From positions 4,131,199 through 4,195,198 of the forward strand of contig JACDOX010000051.1 in assembly GCA_014549065.1 (NCBI GenBank): DNA of 64,000 nt. The letters run 5' to 3'. The notes beneath the pieces are model-generated. The model had not been told where the DNA came from. It did no database searches and worked only from the letters and a program-made list of their open reading frames with translations. The stretch comes from Cardinalis cardinalis. Taxonomy: Eukaryota; Chordata; Aves; Passeriformes; Cardinalidae. The position numbers and the translations under genes were made by a program. Positions 1 through 12,532 of this stretch are shown in pieces. The number at the start of each line of letters is the position of its first letter. Position 1 is the stretch's first letter.

Positions 1-3000
1 GACTTGCTTCCCGCAAGGAAAACTGGGAAACAACACCANGTACTGGACTCTGACTGCACAGATGAAGTGAACACATGGCTAAAGGTGTAATTAACATAAT
101 TTAGACACCATTTATTCCAGAAGCCTCTGGGGGAAAGGCAGGTGGAACTTCCAGCTACAAGAGAAGGTTGGCAGGGCAGAGGCTGCTGCCACTGGTNGGA
201 AGAACCCAAATAAAAACTTTGTGTGGAAGAACAGGCAAGAAGAAACATCCCTGGGACAGTTTTTTTCCTCTTGGTGTTCACAGGAAGCCCGAGGTGCAAT
301 ATAAAACCTGTGNTTTTACACCTCTGGGACTGTCCTAGCTAACCTGTGAGGGCTGTGATTTTCCTCTCTCTGTACTGCAACCCACTTTCAGTGCTGAATG
401 TGGCAGGGAGGAGTGTGCAGTGTAGCCTTCACTTCCAGCTCCTGACCCTCCTGCTGGAGTAAAGACTCATTTNCCTGTGAGAGAAATTCTTTCTGGCTGC
501 CCGTATTTAACATGGCAGTGAACATCTGCAGAGGTATTTCCAAAGAGTTTGTTGGGATCATTCCTCTGCACTGCTGGTCCTGACAGCAGAGCAATGTCAG
601 CTGAGAGCCTTGGTGGCACTTCCAGAACATGCTTGAATTACTGAGTTGGCTGCTGTGTCCTGTTAAAGAAGAGATGCTGGGATGATCTNTAGGTGATTTG
701 GGTGTGTAGGGAAGCCACATGGTGCATGCAACCTCTGAAAATTAGGCTTTTGCTAATTTTATNTATATATTAAAAGCTTTTCTCCTGTGACAATTTTACC
801 AGAGCATTCCTGAGGAAAGATGCTTTTCTGGCATTGTCTGAGGAGCAATGGAAGAACTGGGGTCATGTGCAGGTTTGGTTGGCAGAATCAACCTCTGTCC
901 ATGTGCACCTTGCACCACCCTGCTGGTACAGCTGTAAATCCATGGCTAAAATCCACTTGCATCCTCCTGCAAACTTCTTTCTTGAACCTCTCATGTGAAG
1001 AGAGTTGAGAAAATCATCAGCTTTCTGCCTGGTTGGAAATATTATCTGTGCAGTATAAGCAAGACAGCTAAGAAAAAAATTTATTTCAGTGTGGGAAAGT
1101 TGTCTGCATTATAGTTTCCCTGGTAACTACATGGAGGCCAACAGAATTACACTGGGTCTAACTATGGTCTAGTTCTGTCAGGTGGGAAACACATCATGTT
1201 TCNGGCAGGAGGGATACAGGACCTGATTTGTGGGTGCACTCAGCTGTGACTGGCTTGCAAAGTGTGTTTGCTTCATGTCTGCTTGAGCACAGGTCACCAG
1301 GTCCGCCTCAGAATGAAACCAAAAGGAATTTGTGATAAAAGACCCTTGAGAAACTTTTCTTGGCATCCTTATTGGAAAAATCCTTCAAAGGAAATGGATG
1401 GGAAATAACAGAAGCATGAGGAGTTGTGGAAGCTGGANGGGAGAGAGGAACGGGGAGAGGAAATGTAAGCTTGAGGTTCACTGATGGGAGAACAGCCATT
1501 TAAATTTCAAAATCAATTGGAGCTTTGAAAGAGGAAAAACAAGGATGAAAGAGAGTGTGAAAGGGGGCTGAGTGCAGGTGCACTCGGGGATTCAAGGGTG
1601 AGGTGCCTTTTTCTGGCAGGTGGGGGAGGAACATGGGCATCAACACCTGGGTCACTGTTTTTCCTCTCTCTGAATGGAAAAAGTACCATTTTTCCCCTCT
1701 TTAATGCTGACCAGTTTTGTCTAAGATGGTTTTTCCAAACCTCGCTGCCTGAAGCCTGGCAGTCTGTCCTCCATNAATATTTTTAACCTCATTTCACAGC
1801 AGGACAGACAGGGCAGCCACCGGTGCAAAGGCACAGAACCTTTTTGGGGCGGCCCCCAAGTGCCCTCGCACGGACACCCCTTTGTCAGACAATGAAGAGC
1901 AGGCCCATTGCAGGGCTTTTCCACTTGCAGGCTCACATTTCACCAGTGGAAAGCCCTTCCCCAGTGGGTGGTGCCTGCTCCGCAGGGCGCTCCCTGTCCC
2001 NGTTCTCTCCTCTCACCCATCCTTTGGAGGAGGGAGAGTGCTGACAGCAGAACAGGGCAGCTCTGCAGTGCTGTGATGCTCCTGCCTGAGCANACACACA
2101 GACTTGGCATCTCACCCCCAAATGTGGGGATTTGTGGCCAGCTGTTGAGTGGGCACTTTGCAGCAGANCTCATGTACTGGCTTTAGCACTAAAACCATTG
2201 CAATTCCTCTCACCGCTCAGCCTCAGCCCCCGCTGATTCACACTGGGCTGGAGGGAAGAAGGACAACATGACCTCTGGCCTGAGAGGCTGGAGACCTTCC
2301 CAGAACAAAGCCATGCCCCCTCCAATGCCTTTTGTTTGGCTCTCTCTGTGTGATTTCATGGTTTATTAGCTTTTAAAAAGCACAAGGCTTATCTAATGGC
2401 TTGACTTTCAGCCTGGCACTGGGTGCCCAGCTGGTGGCTTTTGAGTTTCTGCCAGCCATTGGTTTCTGGGCCAAGACAATCTCTCCTTGTGGGGCAGGGA
2501 TGGTCTGGACCAGCAGCTCTGTGGATCTCAGTTCAAGTTTATTCCATCTCCACTCCTCAGCAGGACAAAGGGGAGTTATTTTTCCCGTTGGCTCTGCCAG
2601 GTAGATGCAACATGGACTGTGGGTCTCAGTTAAATGAAAATGTAGGAGGAGAAGGTGGCCATCTTTGCCACAAAACTTGTCCTATTCCTGCATCACACTG
2701 GCATACCTTTTGTTGCAAGACAGAGCATCTTTAAGAAAGATAAAACCACCCAATTTTATGGGCAATCTATATTTTAGGAGCATGCTTCTAAATGAAATTT
2801 TCTTCAGTGCTTATACAGACTCTTCATTTCTGGTTGGAAGCCTCCCACTTTATTTTCTAGGCGTGAGATCTTATATTTGTTCAGCACCTAACACCTAGGG
2901 GAATCTCAAATTGTAGCTACTCTGTTTTTAGCCTTCTCCCTTAAAAAAAAAAATACATTCTTGAAAGCTACAAAGCAACTGGCCAGGCTTTTGATGATCT

Positions 3001-3935
3001 TTCATTACACAGAAAGCAAACATTCAAATGGTCCATTGGACAAGCAAAGAATCAATTTGTTTGAAGAAAAGTTACCCAAGACACCCCAGTTATTTTAGTT
3101 CATTTTACCATAAAAGCTTTGGTAGGCTTTACTTTTAGCATCTCTGAGACAAAACTAATGCCAATGGAACAGATCCAACAAAGGCAACAAAGCTAGCTGA
3201 AATTTCTCATCACCTTCTTTTCCCCTTCAAATGAAAACTGAGGCTTGATCAAAAGCAGGAAGTTGCTGGTTTTGACAAAACAGCCTGATTTTCCCAGGGA
3301 AAAACAACAGGGGAAAAAGTTTCACCGTTAAGTCAGAACATTAAAAGATAAATTCTGGGATGCAATTAACCCTCTCCCCTGCTCTGGATCATAAATTGCT
3401 CTCCAAGANCTGGCAGTGTTCTTTCCCCCTCGAAGAGATGCTGCAAGGGCAGTGAGCCAGAGCAGCAGGGATGAATCTGAGGTGAGAGGTGGAGAGTGTG
3501 GGGCCAGAGGAAATGTTGCCAGGTTCGCGCTCTGCTGCAGGTGGGATGTTCAGCCACTCTCAGAACTCTGTCTCCTGAGAAACTCACCCTTACTTCCACG
3601 TGTATTTGCACTTGCTCTGCACCCAGCGAACCTCTGCTCAGCACAGCACGTGGCCTCTGTCCTGTCCTGCTCACAGGGGGATGTGTCACAGTGTCACAGT
3701 GTGTCCCAGCCCCCAGCCCTCTACTCCCCACTGCCCCCCGGGTGCTCACCTNTCCCTGCTCCATCAGGTACAGCCACATCTCTCCCTGAGCTTCAGCTCC
3801 ATCCCTGCTTTGTCACCTGCCCTGGAGCAGCTCCTTGTCAGCCTCAGCAGTGCCCCACAATCTTTCCCCCCCATGGGACATGGTGGGCTTTTTCCACAAT
3901 CCTGTCCCTGTGGTGCAGGAGCCCTCCACATGTCC
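1..3935. other. Intron 2 sequence with no recognised feature
   Basis: This is unique-looking sequence. Apart from a 12-base A run near 2942-2953 and a GC-richer block at about 3400-3900, nothing stands out on either strand. Confidence 0.6.
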
Positions 3936-3941
3936 CAACAC
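3936..3941. repeat. Target-site duplication of the LTR, left copy
   Basis: CAACAC here is repeated exactly at 4256-4261 on the other side of the LTR. Confidence 0.8.
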
Positions 3942-4255
3942 TGTTGCAATAATGAGTGACACAGGGACCCCAGGCAGGTNCAAAGGAGTTCTCTTTATTG
4001 NCAAAAAACTGGCCTTTTAAAGCAGTTAGCCAGTTACCACTTTACAGAGGCCCAAGCCAACCAACCACCAAACACCACGATGTGGACACGGGGCAGTCAC
4101 GCAGCNTATCTCACATTTCTCTCACATCCCTCAGGTCTCTCTACCCCTATTCCAGCTGAGTCACTCTCCCACAGTTTCCTTCTCCTTAGCCTAAGTAACA
4201 GGCCAGAGCCATGCTACAAGGCCTTGCCTTTGTAAATCCTTACCCCCTGGTCACA
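3942..4255 (-). mobile_element. Solo LTR of an endogenous retrovirus, ERVK-like, 314 bases
   Basis: The element begins TGTTGCAATAATGAG and ends GGTCACA on the plus strand, so it has TG...CA ends. It is flanked by a perfect 6-base target duplication CAACAC (3936-3941 and 4256-4261), the size typical of beta/ERVK-type integrases. Read on the minus strand it has LTR layout: a U3 of roughly 230 bases, a TATA-like TTTAAAAGG near 4014-4022, AATAAA near 3994-3999 and a short U5 ending CA. No internal retroviral sequence adjoins it, so it is a solo LTR left by recombination. It lies in the sense orientation of GRIA1. The family name is inferred from structure, not from a library match. Confidence 0.82.
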
Positions 4256-4261
4256 CAACAC
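4256..4261. repeat. Target-site duplication of the LTR, right copy
   Basis: CAACAC, identical to 3936-3941. Confidence 0.8.
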
Positions 4262-4722
4262 TGCATCCCACAAGTGCATGGCCACGAGTGACCCTGTGGT
4301 GCTGCAGCCGCAGGAACACACACCCCTGCATGGAGCCCCTCCAGCATTCCCAAGTCCTTCTGCCATGCACTTCCCAAATCCTCCTTTCCACATCCCACCC
4401 GTGCACACACACAAATCCTTCCATTAGCTAAATCCCAGTTTTTTGCAGTGCCTTTCTCACACGAAGCCCTTCCTTATCACCCTGCTCACAGACGCCCGGG
4501 TTAATCTCTCTCCCTGTGCCACGCGTGGCCACCGCTCTTCTACACATACACACACACACTTTTTTACACAGAGACTAATCCTTCTCAGTGTCATGCACCT
4601 CAAAATCCTGCTTACCACGCCCCCTCCTCACTGAATAATCCCTTTTGAGTCTCGGGCACACAATCCCGCTGACAGCGTCCCTCCACACGCATCCACACAC
4701 GCTCCACACACACAGCAACTTC
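4262..4722. other. C/A-rich, G-poor stretch with short CA runs
   Basis: The plus strand is strikingly rich in C and A and poor in G from the LTR edge up to the minisatellite. A CA run lies at about 4546-4559 and CACAC words recur throughout. No gene is seen. Confidence 0.7.
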
Positions 4723-4857
4723 TTTGTGTCACACACAGCATCACCCCCCTTTGTGTCACACACAGCATCACCCCTCCTTTGTGTCACACACACCATCACC
4801 CCCACTTTGTGTCACACACACAGCATCACCCCCACTTTGTGTCACACACACCATCAA
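4723..4857. repeat. Minisatellite, 5 copies of a 27-30 base CA/C-rich unit
   Basis: The unit starts TTTGTGTCACACACAGCATC and ends in a C run. Copies start at 4723, 4750, 4778, 4806 and 4836. Unit length varies because of the number of Cs and CAs, and the last copy breaks off after CACACCATCA. Confidence 0.88.
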
Positions 4858-7839
4858 GCACATATTTTTCCTAAAGTCTGACACGTCCATGTGAACCTGC
4901 CCCCAGTGCAGTAAAACCAGCATATTTTTAAAGTGAGATAAACCAATGTAAATGAGATATTTGGGGATGAAACCTTGGATATTTGGGCAACTGTCCTGAA
5001 AAATGGAGATTTGTCACATGAGTCAGATTGTAGAGGATCTGGCATGTTTCAGTGCAGGGAAGCAAAGGCTGAGAGGGGATGTGTTGCTGCTTATAAAAAC
5101 GTCAGAGGGNTAAACACTAGAGAAGAGCTATTGATGCTAAAGGACAACATTGGCATGAGAACAAGTGAGAATAAACTAGTCATGAATAAATGCAGGCTGT
5201 GAACCACAGAGAGATTTGTAACCATGGCAGGAGAGCAGCTTGGGTTTTGCTTTCCAAAGGGAGCACTGGAGCAAAAGCAGTCACAAACAAGTCACAAAAG
5301 TTTAAGTAGAATACTAGTTNGTTTGTCACAGGNTGAAAANTAGAATTTTGAGGTTTTTAGAATGGGGGCTCAGGGTCCCAAGATGAAGGAATTTGGGCAN
5401 GTTTTGTCCTTCTTTNTCCTTCTTCCTAGCCTCCATCTTTTGTGTGATGTTGGCACTTTTGGATTGGTTTAAGGTAGGAACACANTGTCTAACACAGGTG
5501 TTAGGTATTGGGAAATTATTGTAAATAATGTACACGTAGTTTTTACTATAAAAGACAACACTGCCTCTGAGGGNGGTNAGTGTGCCTCAGACTGACCTGC
5601 TGAACAGACCTCAGCAGGCCAGGGAAAGAATGGTATAGATAAGAAAAATAAANAACCTTGAAAACCACAGCTGCAGAATCCTGACTCCTTCTTTGGCTGC
5701 TGGGCTGGGAAAAGAGACTTTCTAACACATCTCNGGGTCACTCTGACCAGCAGAGATTCTGAGATCNCCACTGCCCTCCTGTCTCCAGAGACACAGAGCA
5801 CCTGACATGTCTGATAGGAACCACGTATCTGTAATATGGATACAGAAAACCACAGGGAAGTGAATATTTAGTGGGCTGCAAACACTGCTGCATGAGCCAT
5901 TATCTTCCCAGGAGCCAGTGTGCTGGATCTTTTCCTTCCCTGCACTTGGTGCAGCAGATGAAGGAGATGTTGGCTGAACACTGTGGGAGAAGCAGCAGAT
6001 AGAGAGGTCCCTACCGTCTGTGTAAAGATGAAAAAAATCTCTTTGGAAAGGGGCAGAGGNAACCAAGACATTTGAAAGTTTCTGTGTGTCTTACATTATC
6101 AAACATGTAGCTCTGCCCCGTGGGACAGAGCAAACTCTGCTTATGCTGAAGTCAATGACTTTAAAAAAAACAACCTTGAGGTCTTGGTAAACTGAGAATT
6201 TTTGAAAGTGTGGCATTTATCAAAGTGTGGGTGCCTTTTATTACAGTGCAGTGTGAGGGCAAGCAAGTGCCCCCAAGGCAGAGAGGGCTGCAGGGGCAGG
6301 AGGAGACTGGAGATGCACAAAGCACCTGGCAGAGCTTCAAGGAGCAGCTTCACTAATTCTCCCAGAAACCAATGCAGCAAAGGGGAAAGGAGGGGGTGAA
6401 GGTGGGAAGATGCCCTCCTCCATTCAGACAGGAGTTCACCTATATGTTTGAATTGGTCTTTTTATTGTAGCTGTAAAACTCAGAGGAGAACTAAAAGGGA
6501 AATCTGGCAAATAGAGCTACCAACGTCTCTTTAAAAGTCACACCCCCAAAAAAGCAGCAATTGTTTTTGGGTTTTTTCCTTCTGGAAATATCAAAATGGA
6601 ACAAGAATATTTATTTTTGTGCTGTTTCAAGTAGTCTTAAGTTTCTTTTTGGTCAGAAGAACTGATAAAAATAGTTTTATTTCTTTACTNCTTTTCACTC
6701 TGCAGAGAGACAATGTGAAAACAGAGAAATATGAAAATAGGTGGAGATTGGCATCACATGCTGGGGCTTTTTTTCCTGTTTTCCAACTGGTAGGTGGGAG
6801 GTAAGTGGCAAACTGGCAAAAAAAGTGTGAGCATACATAGAAAATCTCCACATTTACCTTTTATTTCAGATTTGCAAAAAGATAGTAAACATCTATTGAA
6901 ACCACTATTTCCTTAAAGGGAGAAAAAGTCTTTTATGGCAAAAACCTGTGTTGAATGAAAAAATTTTCTACAAGTTTTCAANCACCTCTAGACAGAAACC
7001 TGTGGTTATCTGCAATGGTCTGGGGTGCTACAATGGGGAAAAAACAATGTTGAGGGAGAAGTGGTGCACTGGCATTGGCCACAAAACCCCAGGACAAAGT
7101 CAAAAGAGCCAATCCAAATTAAAGGATGGAGGAAAACCAAGGAAAGCCCTGAGTACCTTTAAACTANACTGTCTCATTTCATAGCACACAAGGAGCCCCA
7201 TGAACCAGTCTCCTGCCACAATGATAGGCCTCCCATCTATGAGGAANACAAATTTTCAAGCTCCTGGTAGAGGGATTAAAACCCTTGAGAAGCTGCCAGA
7301 TCCTGTAAAATAATTTGGAGATGCCACAAATTGCACAGACCCTCCCGTGGTCCATAGTGGCTTTGGACTCAGCCTGAGTGGGTGGTTTCTCTGTCTGCAC
7401 ATTATTAGCAGGTGAATTGATGTGCAGGATATCTCATTTTCCTATTTACAAAATCTGTACCTGGTATGGAAGAGGGGAAATCAGTGAGTGGATCAAGAGA
7501 CAGCCAGGGAAGTGCAAGTGTGAGAAGGGATAAGTGATGAGATCAANGACCTGAAGGCAACTCTGCAGTCACTAAGGGCTGGTCACTGAGTCTTTCCTTT
7601 GAAATCTCCTATCTTTTCCTCTTTACTTTGTCCCATTCCTTAACTCTACGTTTTTCCACAGCCCACTTCTCTGATTTATTCTCTCCTTCCCCTTGGATTT
7701 TGGCGTCCCTGCTCCAGTGCTCTCTTCCTCAACATCTCTTTCATGAAAACAATAATGTTCAACCAAGAGGTTGCTTCAGTGATGGTGGCATTGAAGTGTT
7801 CTTGAGACAAGAGAAATTATTCTTCTACTCCAGGAAAAA
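4858..7839. other. Intron 2 sequence with no recognised feature
   Basis: No exon or repeat was recognised. Isolated Ns are locally dense at 5320-5770. Confidence 0.6.
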
Positions 7840-7985
7840 TCCAGAAACTGCAAAGAGGACTAAAAAAATATCAATTCAAATAAAATTGTGAAAAGAAGAA
7901 AAGTAATTTGAAAAACACCCAACCAAAATCAAACCAAACAAACATCAACAAAACAAAATAGAAAAGCAAAATACAGTGTGTAAAA
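7840..7985. repeat. A-rich low-complexity stretch
   Basis: The plus strand is very A-rich, with repeated AAACAAAA and CCAAAC words. It may be a decayed poly(A)-type tract. No source element was recognised next to it. Confidence 0.6.
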
Positions 7986-8163
7986 GAAACCAGCTCATGG
8001 TATCTGAAGGTAGAGACTAAGTGAGCTAAGAAGGTTGGATACAAGGGATGAAGGTAATTTTAAAATCAGCATCACTGGGGTTGGTGCTGGAAATGTCAAG
8101 GAACAAACTCAAGCAAGAACTGCAAAAAGCTGTGTAGCACAAGCACTGCAGGATGAGTTGTTT

Positions 8164-8400
8164 ACAGAATCATAGAACTGTCGAGGTTGGAAAAGAGCTT
8201 TAAGATCATTGAGTCCAACACATTGAGTTAACACTGCCAAGTCCACCACTAAATCACATCCCTACATGCCACATCTACATGTCTTTTAAATACCTCAGGG
8301 ATGGTGACTCAGCCACTCCCTGGACAGCCTGTGCCAGTGCTTGACAATCCCTTCAGTGAAGAAATTTTTCTTAATGTCCAATTTAAATTTAGCCTAATCC
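8164..8400 (-). mobile_element. CR1 LINE fragment (3' end, truncated)
   Basis: The plus strand begins ACAGAATCATAGAACTG, then a GAGGTTGGAAAAGAGC motif, a GATCATTGAGTCCAACA motif, then CAGCCTGTGCCAGTGCTTGACAA split by small changes, and finally CAGTGAAGAAATTTTTCTTAATG. This is the reverse complement of the well-known 3' end of avian CR1 elements, so the element lies on the minus strand. It is cut off at its 5' side near 8400, as is usual for CR1. No coding part of the reverse transcriptase is retained. Confidence 0.9.
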
Positions 8401-8405
8401 AGAAA

Positions 8406-11400
8406 AAAATTGCCAGTAATGGGTGGAGTTCTTTTGGAACGGAAATAATTTTTCATTGCTTCTCTTTTATGGAATTTATATAATTTACTTCAGCAAATGG
8501 AATTAGGGAGATTTTATCTTTTAGTTTTCAAAAATTCCCTGGATAGTAGCTTTGAGTAACTGGGGCTCTGATTTCAGCTAGGGCTATTGCTTCTAGAGAA
8601 GGTGAAATCTTGAGTACAATACCAAGAAGAAGAGAGGCATGGTGGAAACCTCGATATTTGGTGATAAATATTGAATATCTTGTTCTGAACCATCCTATCC
8701 CAAAACATGACATTGCCTCTTTATGGAATGACTGGAAACATAAACAACCTTCATAATCCTGTTATGTCTTTAAAAAAAAAAGAAAAAAAAAAAGGTGGCA
8801 TTTGCTAACGAGGCCATAAATATTGATGTCTCTCTGAGGTCCCCCAGAGCCCTATCATTCCTGCAACTGACTGATTAATAATAGATTAAACACTTTGGTT
8901 TTGCTTACTCTGGGCTTCGTAACTTTGAGTGCATCTGCTGTGTTGGTAACAGAAGGGCCTGGAACGGATGGATCTGGCAGATATTCAGTAGAGGAATATG
9001 GCAGGAGTCTACAAATACCTTCAAGGGCCAAAACTCAACCAAAAATCTATGCAGGGACATCAGAGGCTTAGAGTAATTCAGTGAGGAGCTTCAGAATGTG
9101 TTTACTACAGATAAGATGTTGTGCCTTTGGAATATCTGCAGTGTTTACTACATTAGGAGTGCACATGACACGACACTGTGGATGTATAATAAACTTTGCA
9201 TTCATAATGTTCCTTTCATTCCGGGAGCTCAAAGGAGCTTTAGGCTGNGCTTTACACAGGGCCAGGCTGGGCTGGTTTCAGATGTGCTGAGCTGCAGTAA
9301 TCGCTCAGCACCTCCCAAAAACAGACTTCAAGGGACTATTTGGATGTCACACAATGAGCCTGTATCAAAGCTGATGAAAGAACCAGGTGTTCCTGGCTTC
9401 TCAGCTCATGTTCAAATCCACTGGAGGCTGCNGGCATGGAGGATTTGTTCTAGCTCAGCAAGCTGTGAAACACCAGGGAAAATACCTGGTGCTACTCTCC
9501 TTGTTGTTATAATTAATAGCCTTGTTTATAGTGCTCTATTAAAAAGATCCAGGAGGCTACACAAGAAATCACATCTGCTTTCCTCAGCNATGAGTTCAGT
9601 GTCAGCTTTGACCCTCATGAGTACTTGTCTCACCCAGCAGCACCACACAGGACTGTGTTTAATAACCTTGAACTTTGCCAGGGCAGAAGGGGCTGATGCC
9701 CTGAGGGATGTCCTGCAGCCACACTCAGCCTCTGTGGTTTCAATGGCAAAATTAATTCCCAAACTTCAGCTAAGTCCTCTGNTCCTGTGCAAAGGGCAGA
9801 GTCACATTTCAGTGCTCCAAAGACTGCCTGCCCATTTTTGGTGTGAAAATGGAACTCAGTGAGTTGAAGACACCTCCAGCAGCAGTGCAGGCTTTGCTCC
9901 TGTGTGGCTGCTGGACTCTGGTGCTGGGGAGGGGACCCATAGGAAGTCTGTGGANCCCCACTCACACCTCTGACTTGAAAGTCTCTCCTGAGCAACCACC
10001 TCTGACTGGATTTTCTTTTTTTCTTTTCAAATCTTTTCAAATAATTCTAAATAAAAAACCCCAAACGAANGCAGGGCAATTATCCACAGGAAATCACTGC
10101 CATTCAGCCCTCTGCCCACACACTCATACAGACACAATATGACTCTGAACAGCAAGGCAGCAAAATATGTGCCTAATGTCAAACACGAGTGAGGCTTGAG
10201 AGGTCACAGCCTGGCTGTGCAGCACCTTTGTGTGCAGTAGCTGTGGGAGGACAGCCTGGCCAGGTGTGTGGGGCAGCACAGGCACCCCAGGACATGCTCT
10301 GCACATTTGGGGGCACTCAAAATTCCCCCTCTGCCTGTTGGCTTGCTCCCAGTGTGCCCCTGTGCTCCCCTGGCGAGGGCTGGAGCCAGCACCAGCAACA
10401 CTGAGAGCTAAGTAGAATTGAATAGATGCTCAGGTGTTTTGTTGATCAAGCTGAACAAATTGGGAACGGGCCCTTGGGATCAGTGGGTGNCACATTCAAA
10501 GGCATGATCCTCACTGTGTGCTGCCTTTGCTGTGAGCACAGCCCCCCTGTCCCAGCCCTGCAGCATCAGAGCCCTCCCTGAGGTGTTTNAATAGCTTCTG
10601 CAGGTTTCCCTCCTGTGAAACAGGGATTGCTTCACATTTCTNTTCTTCCTATCAAGAGGGGGTTCTGTGCTACCACACTGATTTGCANCAATGATGTTGG
10701 CTGCCCAGAAGCCATCTCTGAGTGAGCCCTGGCAGGCAGGACTCCCCGAGCAGTGTCAGGGAGGAGGAGGGCAGGGCAGAGCTGGAGCTGGCTTTGCCAT
10801 GGAGCACAGAAATGCTTCTGCTTCCCTGCCTGCCTGCCAGACACTGGTGCCGAGGCAGAGCAAGCTGCACTGCAGCAGAGTGCTGGAAATCAAAACTCTG
10901 TTGGTTTGTGTTTGTCTGACCAGTGTGAAAAATNCGTATTTTATGATTGGCTTTTTGCAAATATTCAAATGAATATTATATGTATTGTGTTAGAAAGTAA
11001 TGCTGTATTAATTCACTTAAGTAGTGTATTAAATATAGTTTTAGGTTATAACAAAATGTTAAAATAGAAACTGTGCTNTGTAGGATNCTTTTTTTCCTAN
11101 AGAAAGGACTCCCACTGAGATAGCAGCCACAGGACACNTAAATCTTTCAGAGAAAGAGAATTTACTGCTCCATTATCAGGAGAAATGAACTTTTTCCTGC
11201 CTCNCTCAGGCAGGACGATGCCATNAAGATTAAGAGGAAGAAGTTGACAATGACCAGACAGAATCCTGTGTTNGAATGGAATTTATGCATCGTGTATGGG
11301 ATGTATGAATATGCAACAGGCNATTCCTTTTAAGGGTTAATCCTCTGTTAACGTGGGTCCTTTTTCAGGCTTATGCTGCCCAGAAAATAGGTACCCAGAT

Positions 11401-11455
11401 GTCTGTAACTCTTTCTTTCTATTGTCTCATGTTGTCCTAATTCAAACTGTCCAAA
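8406..11455. other. Intron 2 sequence; long open frame judged non-coding
   Basis: An A-run pair lies at 8770-8792. A plus-strand frame of about 254 codons (9098-9862) carries four ambiguous codons, has no recognisable domain and shows no splice or codon signature, so I do not call it a gene. Confidence 0.55.
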
Positions 11456-11625
11456 TTATTATTACTCTAATTGTATTACTATTTTTATAACCATTTTATT
11501 AATTTTATTATTATTTTTATAACCATTGTATTATTGTATTAAAATACAATAATTGTATTTTACTGTGTTAAAAATAATCGTATTATTAATTTTATGACCA
11601 TTTTATTACTATTAAACTTTTAAAG
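11456..11625. repeat. AT-rich low-complexity block
   Basis: The block is nearly all A and T, made of drifted repeats of a TTTTTATAACCATTTTATTA-type word (three recognisable copies) with interspersed TTATTA. It could act as a replication- or matrix-associated AT tract, but that is speculation. Confidence 0.8.
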
Positions 11626-12486
11626 TTTTACAAACAAGTGATTGGCGTTTTTCACAGCGGGGAGCTGGGAGGGCACTGCAGGAGTGCCGGGAGCAGGATT
11701 CCCTGCAGAAACCCACACAGGGAGGGGATGGCCTCTGTTAGAGACCTCGAATCCCACCTGGAAACTCACCTTGTTCACTGGCAGCCCGACCGGCAGGAAA
11801 GCCCATCTGCACTGCTGTTGGTGCCACGCAGATTGCCACATCACAAGCAACGCTCTGGAGAGAAGAGGTGCGAGCCTACAGGAGCACTCTTTGTGCAGAA
11901 ACACAGCGTAACAAGGTTCCCCTTTGGTCCTTTTCCCAAGCAGCCAATTCCAGCTCCCTGTTGTGGGTGCAGAGCTGCTGCTGCTGCCCAGCACTCACAC
12001 ACCTGCNCAGGGACACCTCCACCAGGTGCCTGCCTCAGATACTGGGACATCAGGAAAGAGTCACGCCGCTGCTTTCCCTCCCAGGGATCCTCTCCCTAAA
12101 GAAACAGCTTTTGCACCCTGCCCTCCTCCCTGGGAAGTGTAATCTGTTCCAAAGTGCAGTGCCTGTTTTAGCCAGTGCTGCTGAGCTGTCCTGCTGAATG
12201 TTGGGAAGAAATGAGGCTTGGGAATGCTGTGAAAGCCTCTGTCCTCTGAGGATGGAGCTCACCACAGTTTGCAGCACAAAGTTTCCAAGCTGGCTCTGCC
12301 CAGGTGCAGGCAACAATCTGCCTTCAAACCTGGGGTGGAAGGAGGCTTTTGTAGGCAGTGTGCACCACTCTTTGTGTTTGTTTACTCATTAGTTTGCACA
12401 CCACATCTTCCTTACAGCAGCTCTGAGCTTTCCTGTGTGCTGAACTGGGTGGATTTCTTTTTATAACATTCCTCATCCAGTTTTTG

Positions 12487-12532
12487 TTGTTGTTGTTGTT
12501 TTTTCCCCTTTTTTTTTCTTTTTTTTTTTTAG
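12487..12532. repeat. TTG microsatellite and T runs
   Basis: A (TTG)n stretch of about five units is followed by T-rich sequence broken by CCCC and C. Confidence 0.8.

Noticed and set aside
9405..9470. tRNA-like box words (TAGCTCAG and GTTCAAATCC)
   Set aside because: The two boxes are in the wrong order for a tRNA gene and no cloverleaf can be drawn.
1..9800. Idea that the single Ns mark CpG transitions
   Set aside because: Of the first 39 Ns, 15 are preceded by C or followed by G, which is about what base composition alone predicts.
9098..9862. Plus-strand open frame of 254 codons
   Set aside because: It contains four ambiguous codons that may hide stops, shows no recognisable domain or homologue, and lies in GRIA1 intron 2 on the opposite strand. 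A frame of this length is unlikely but not impossible by chance.
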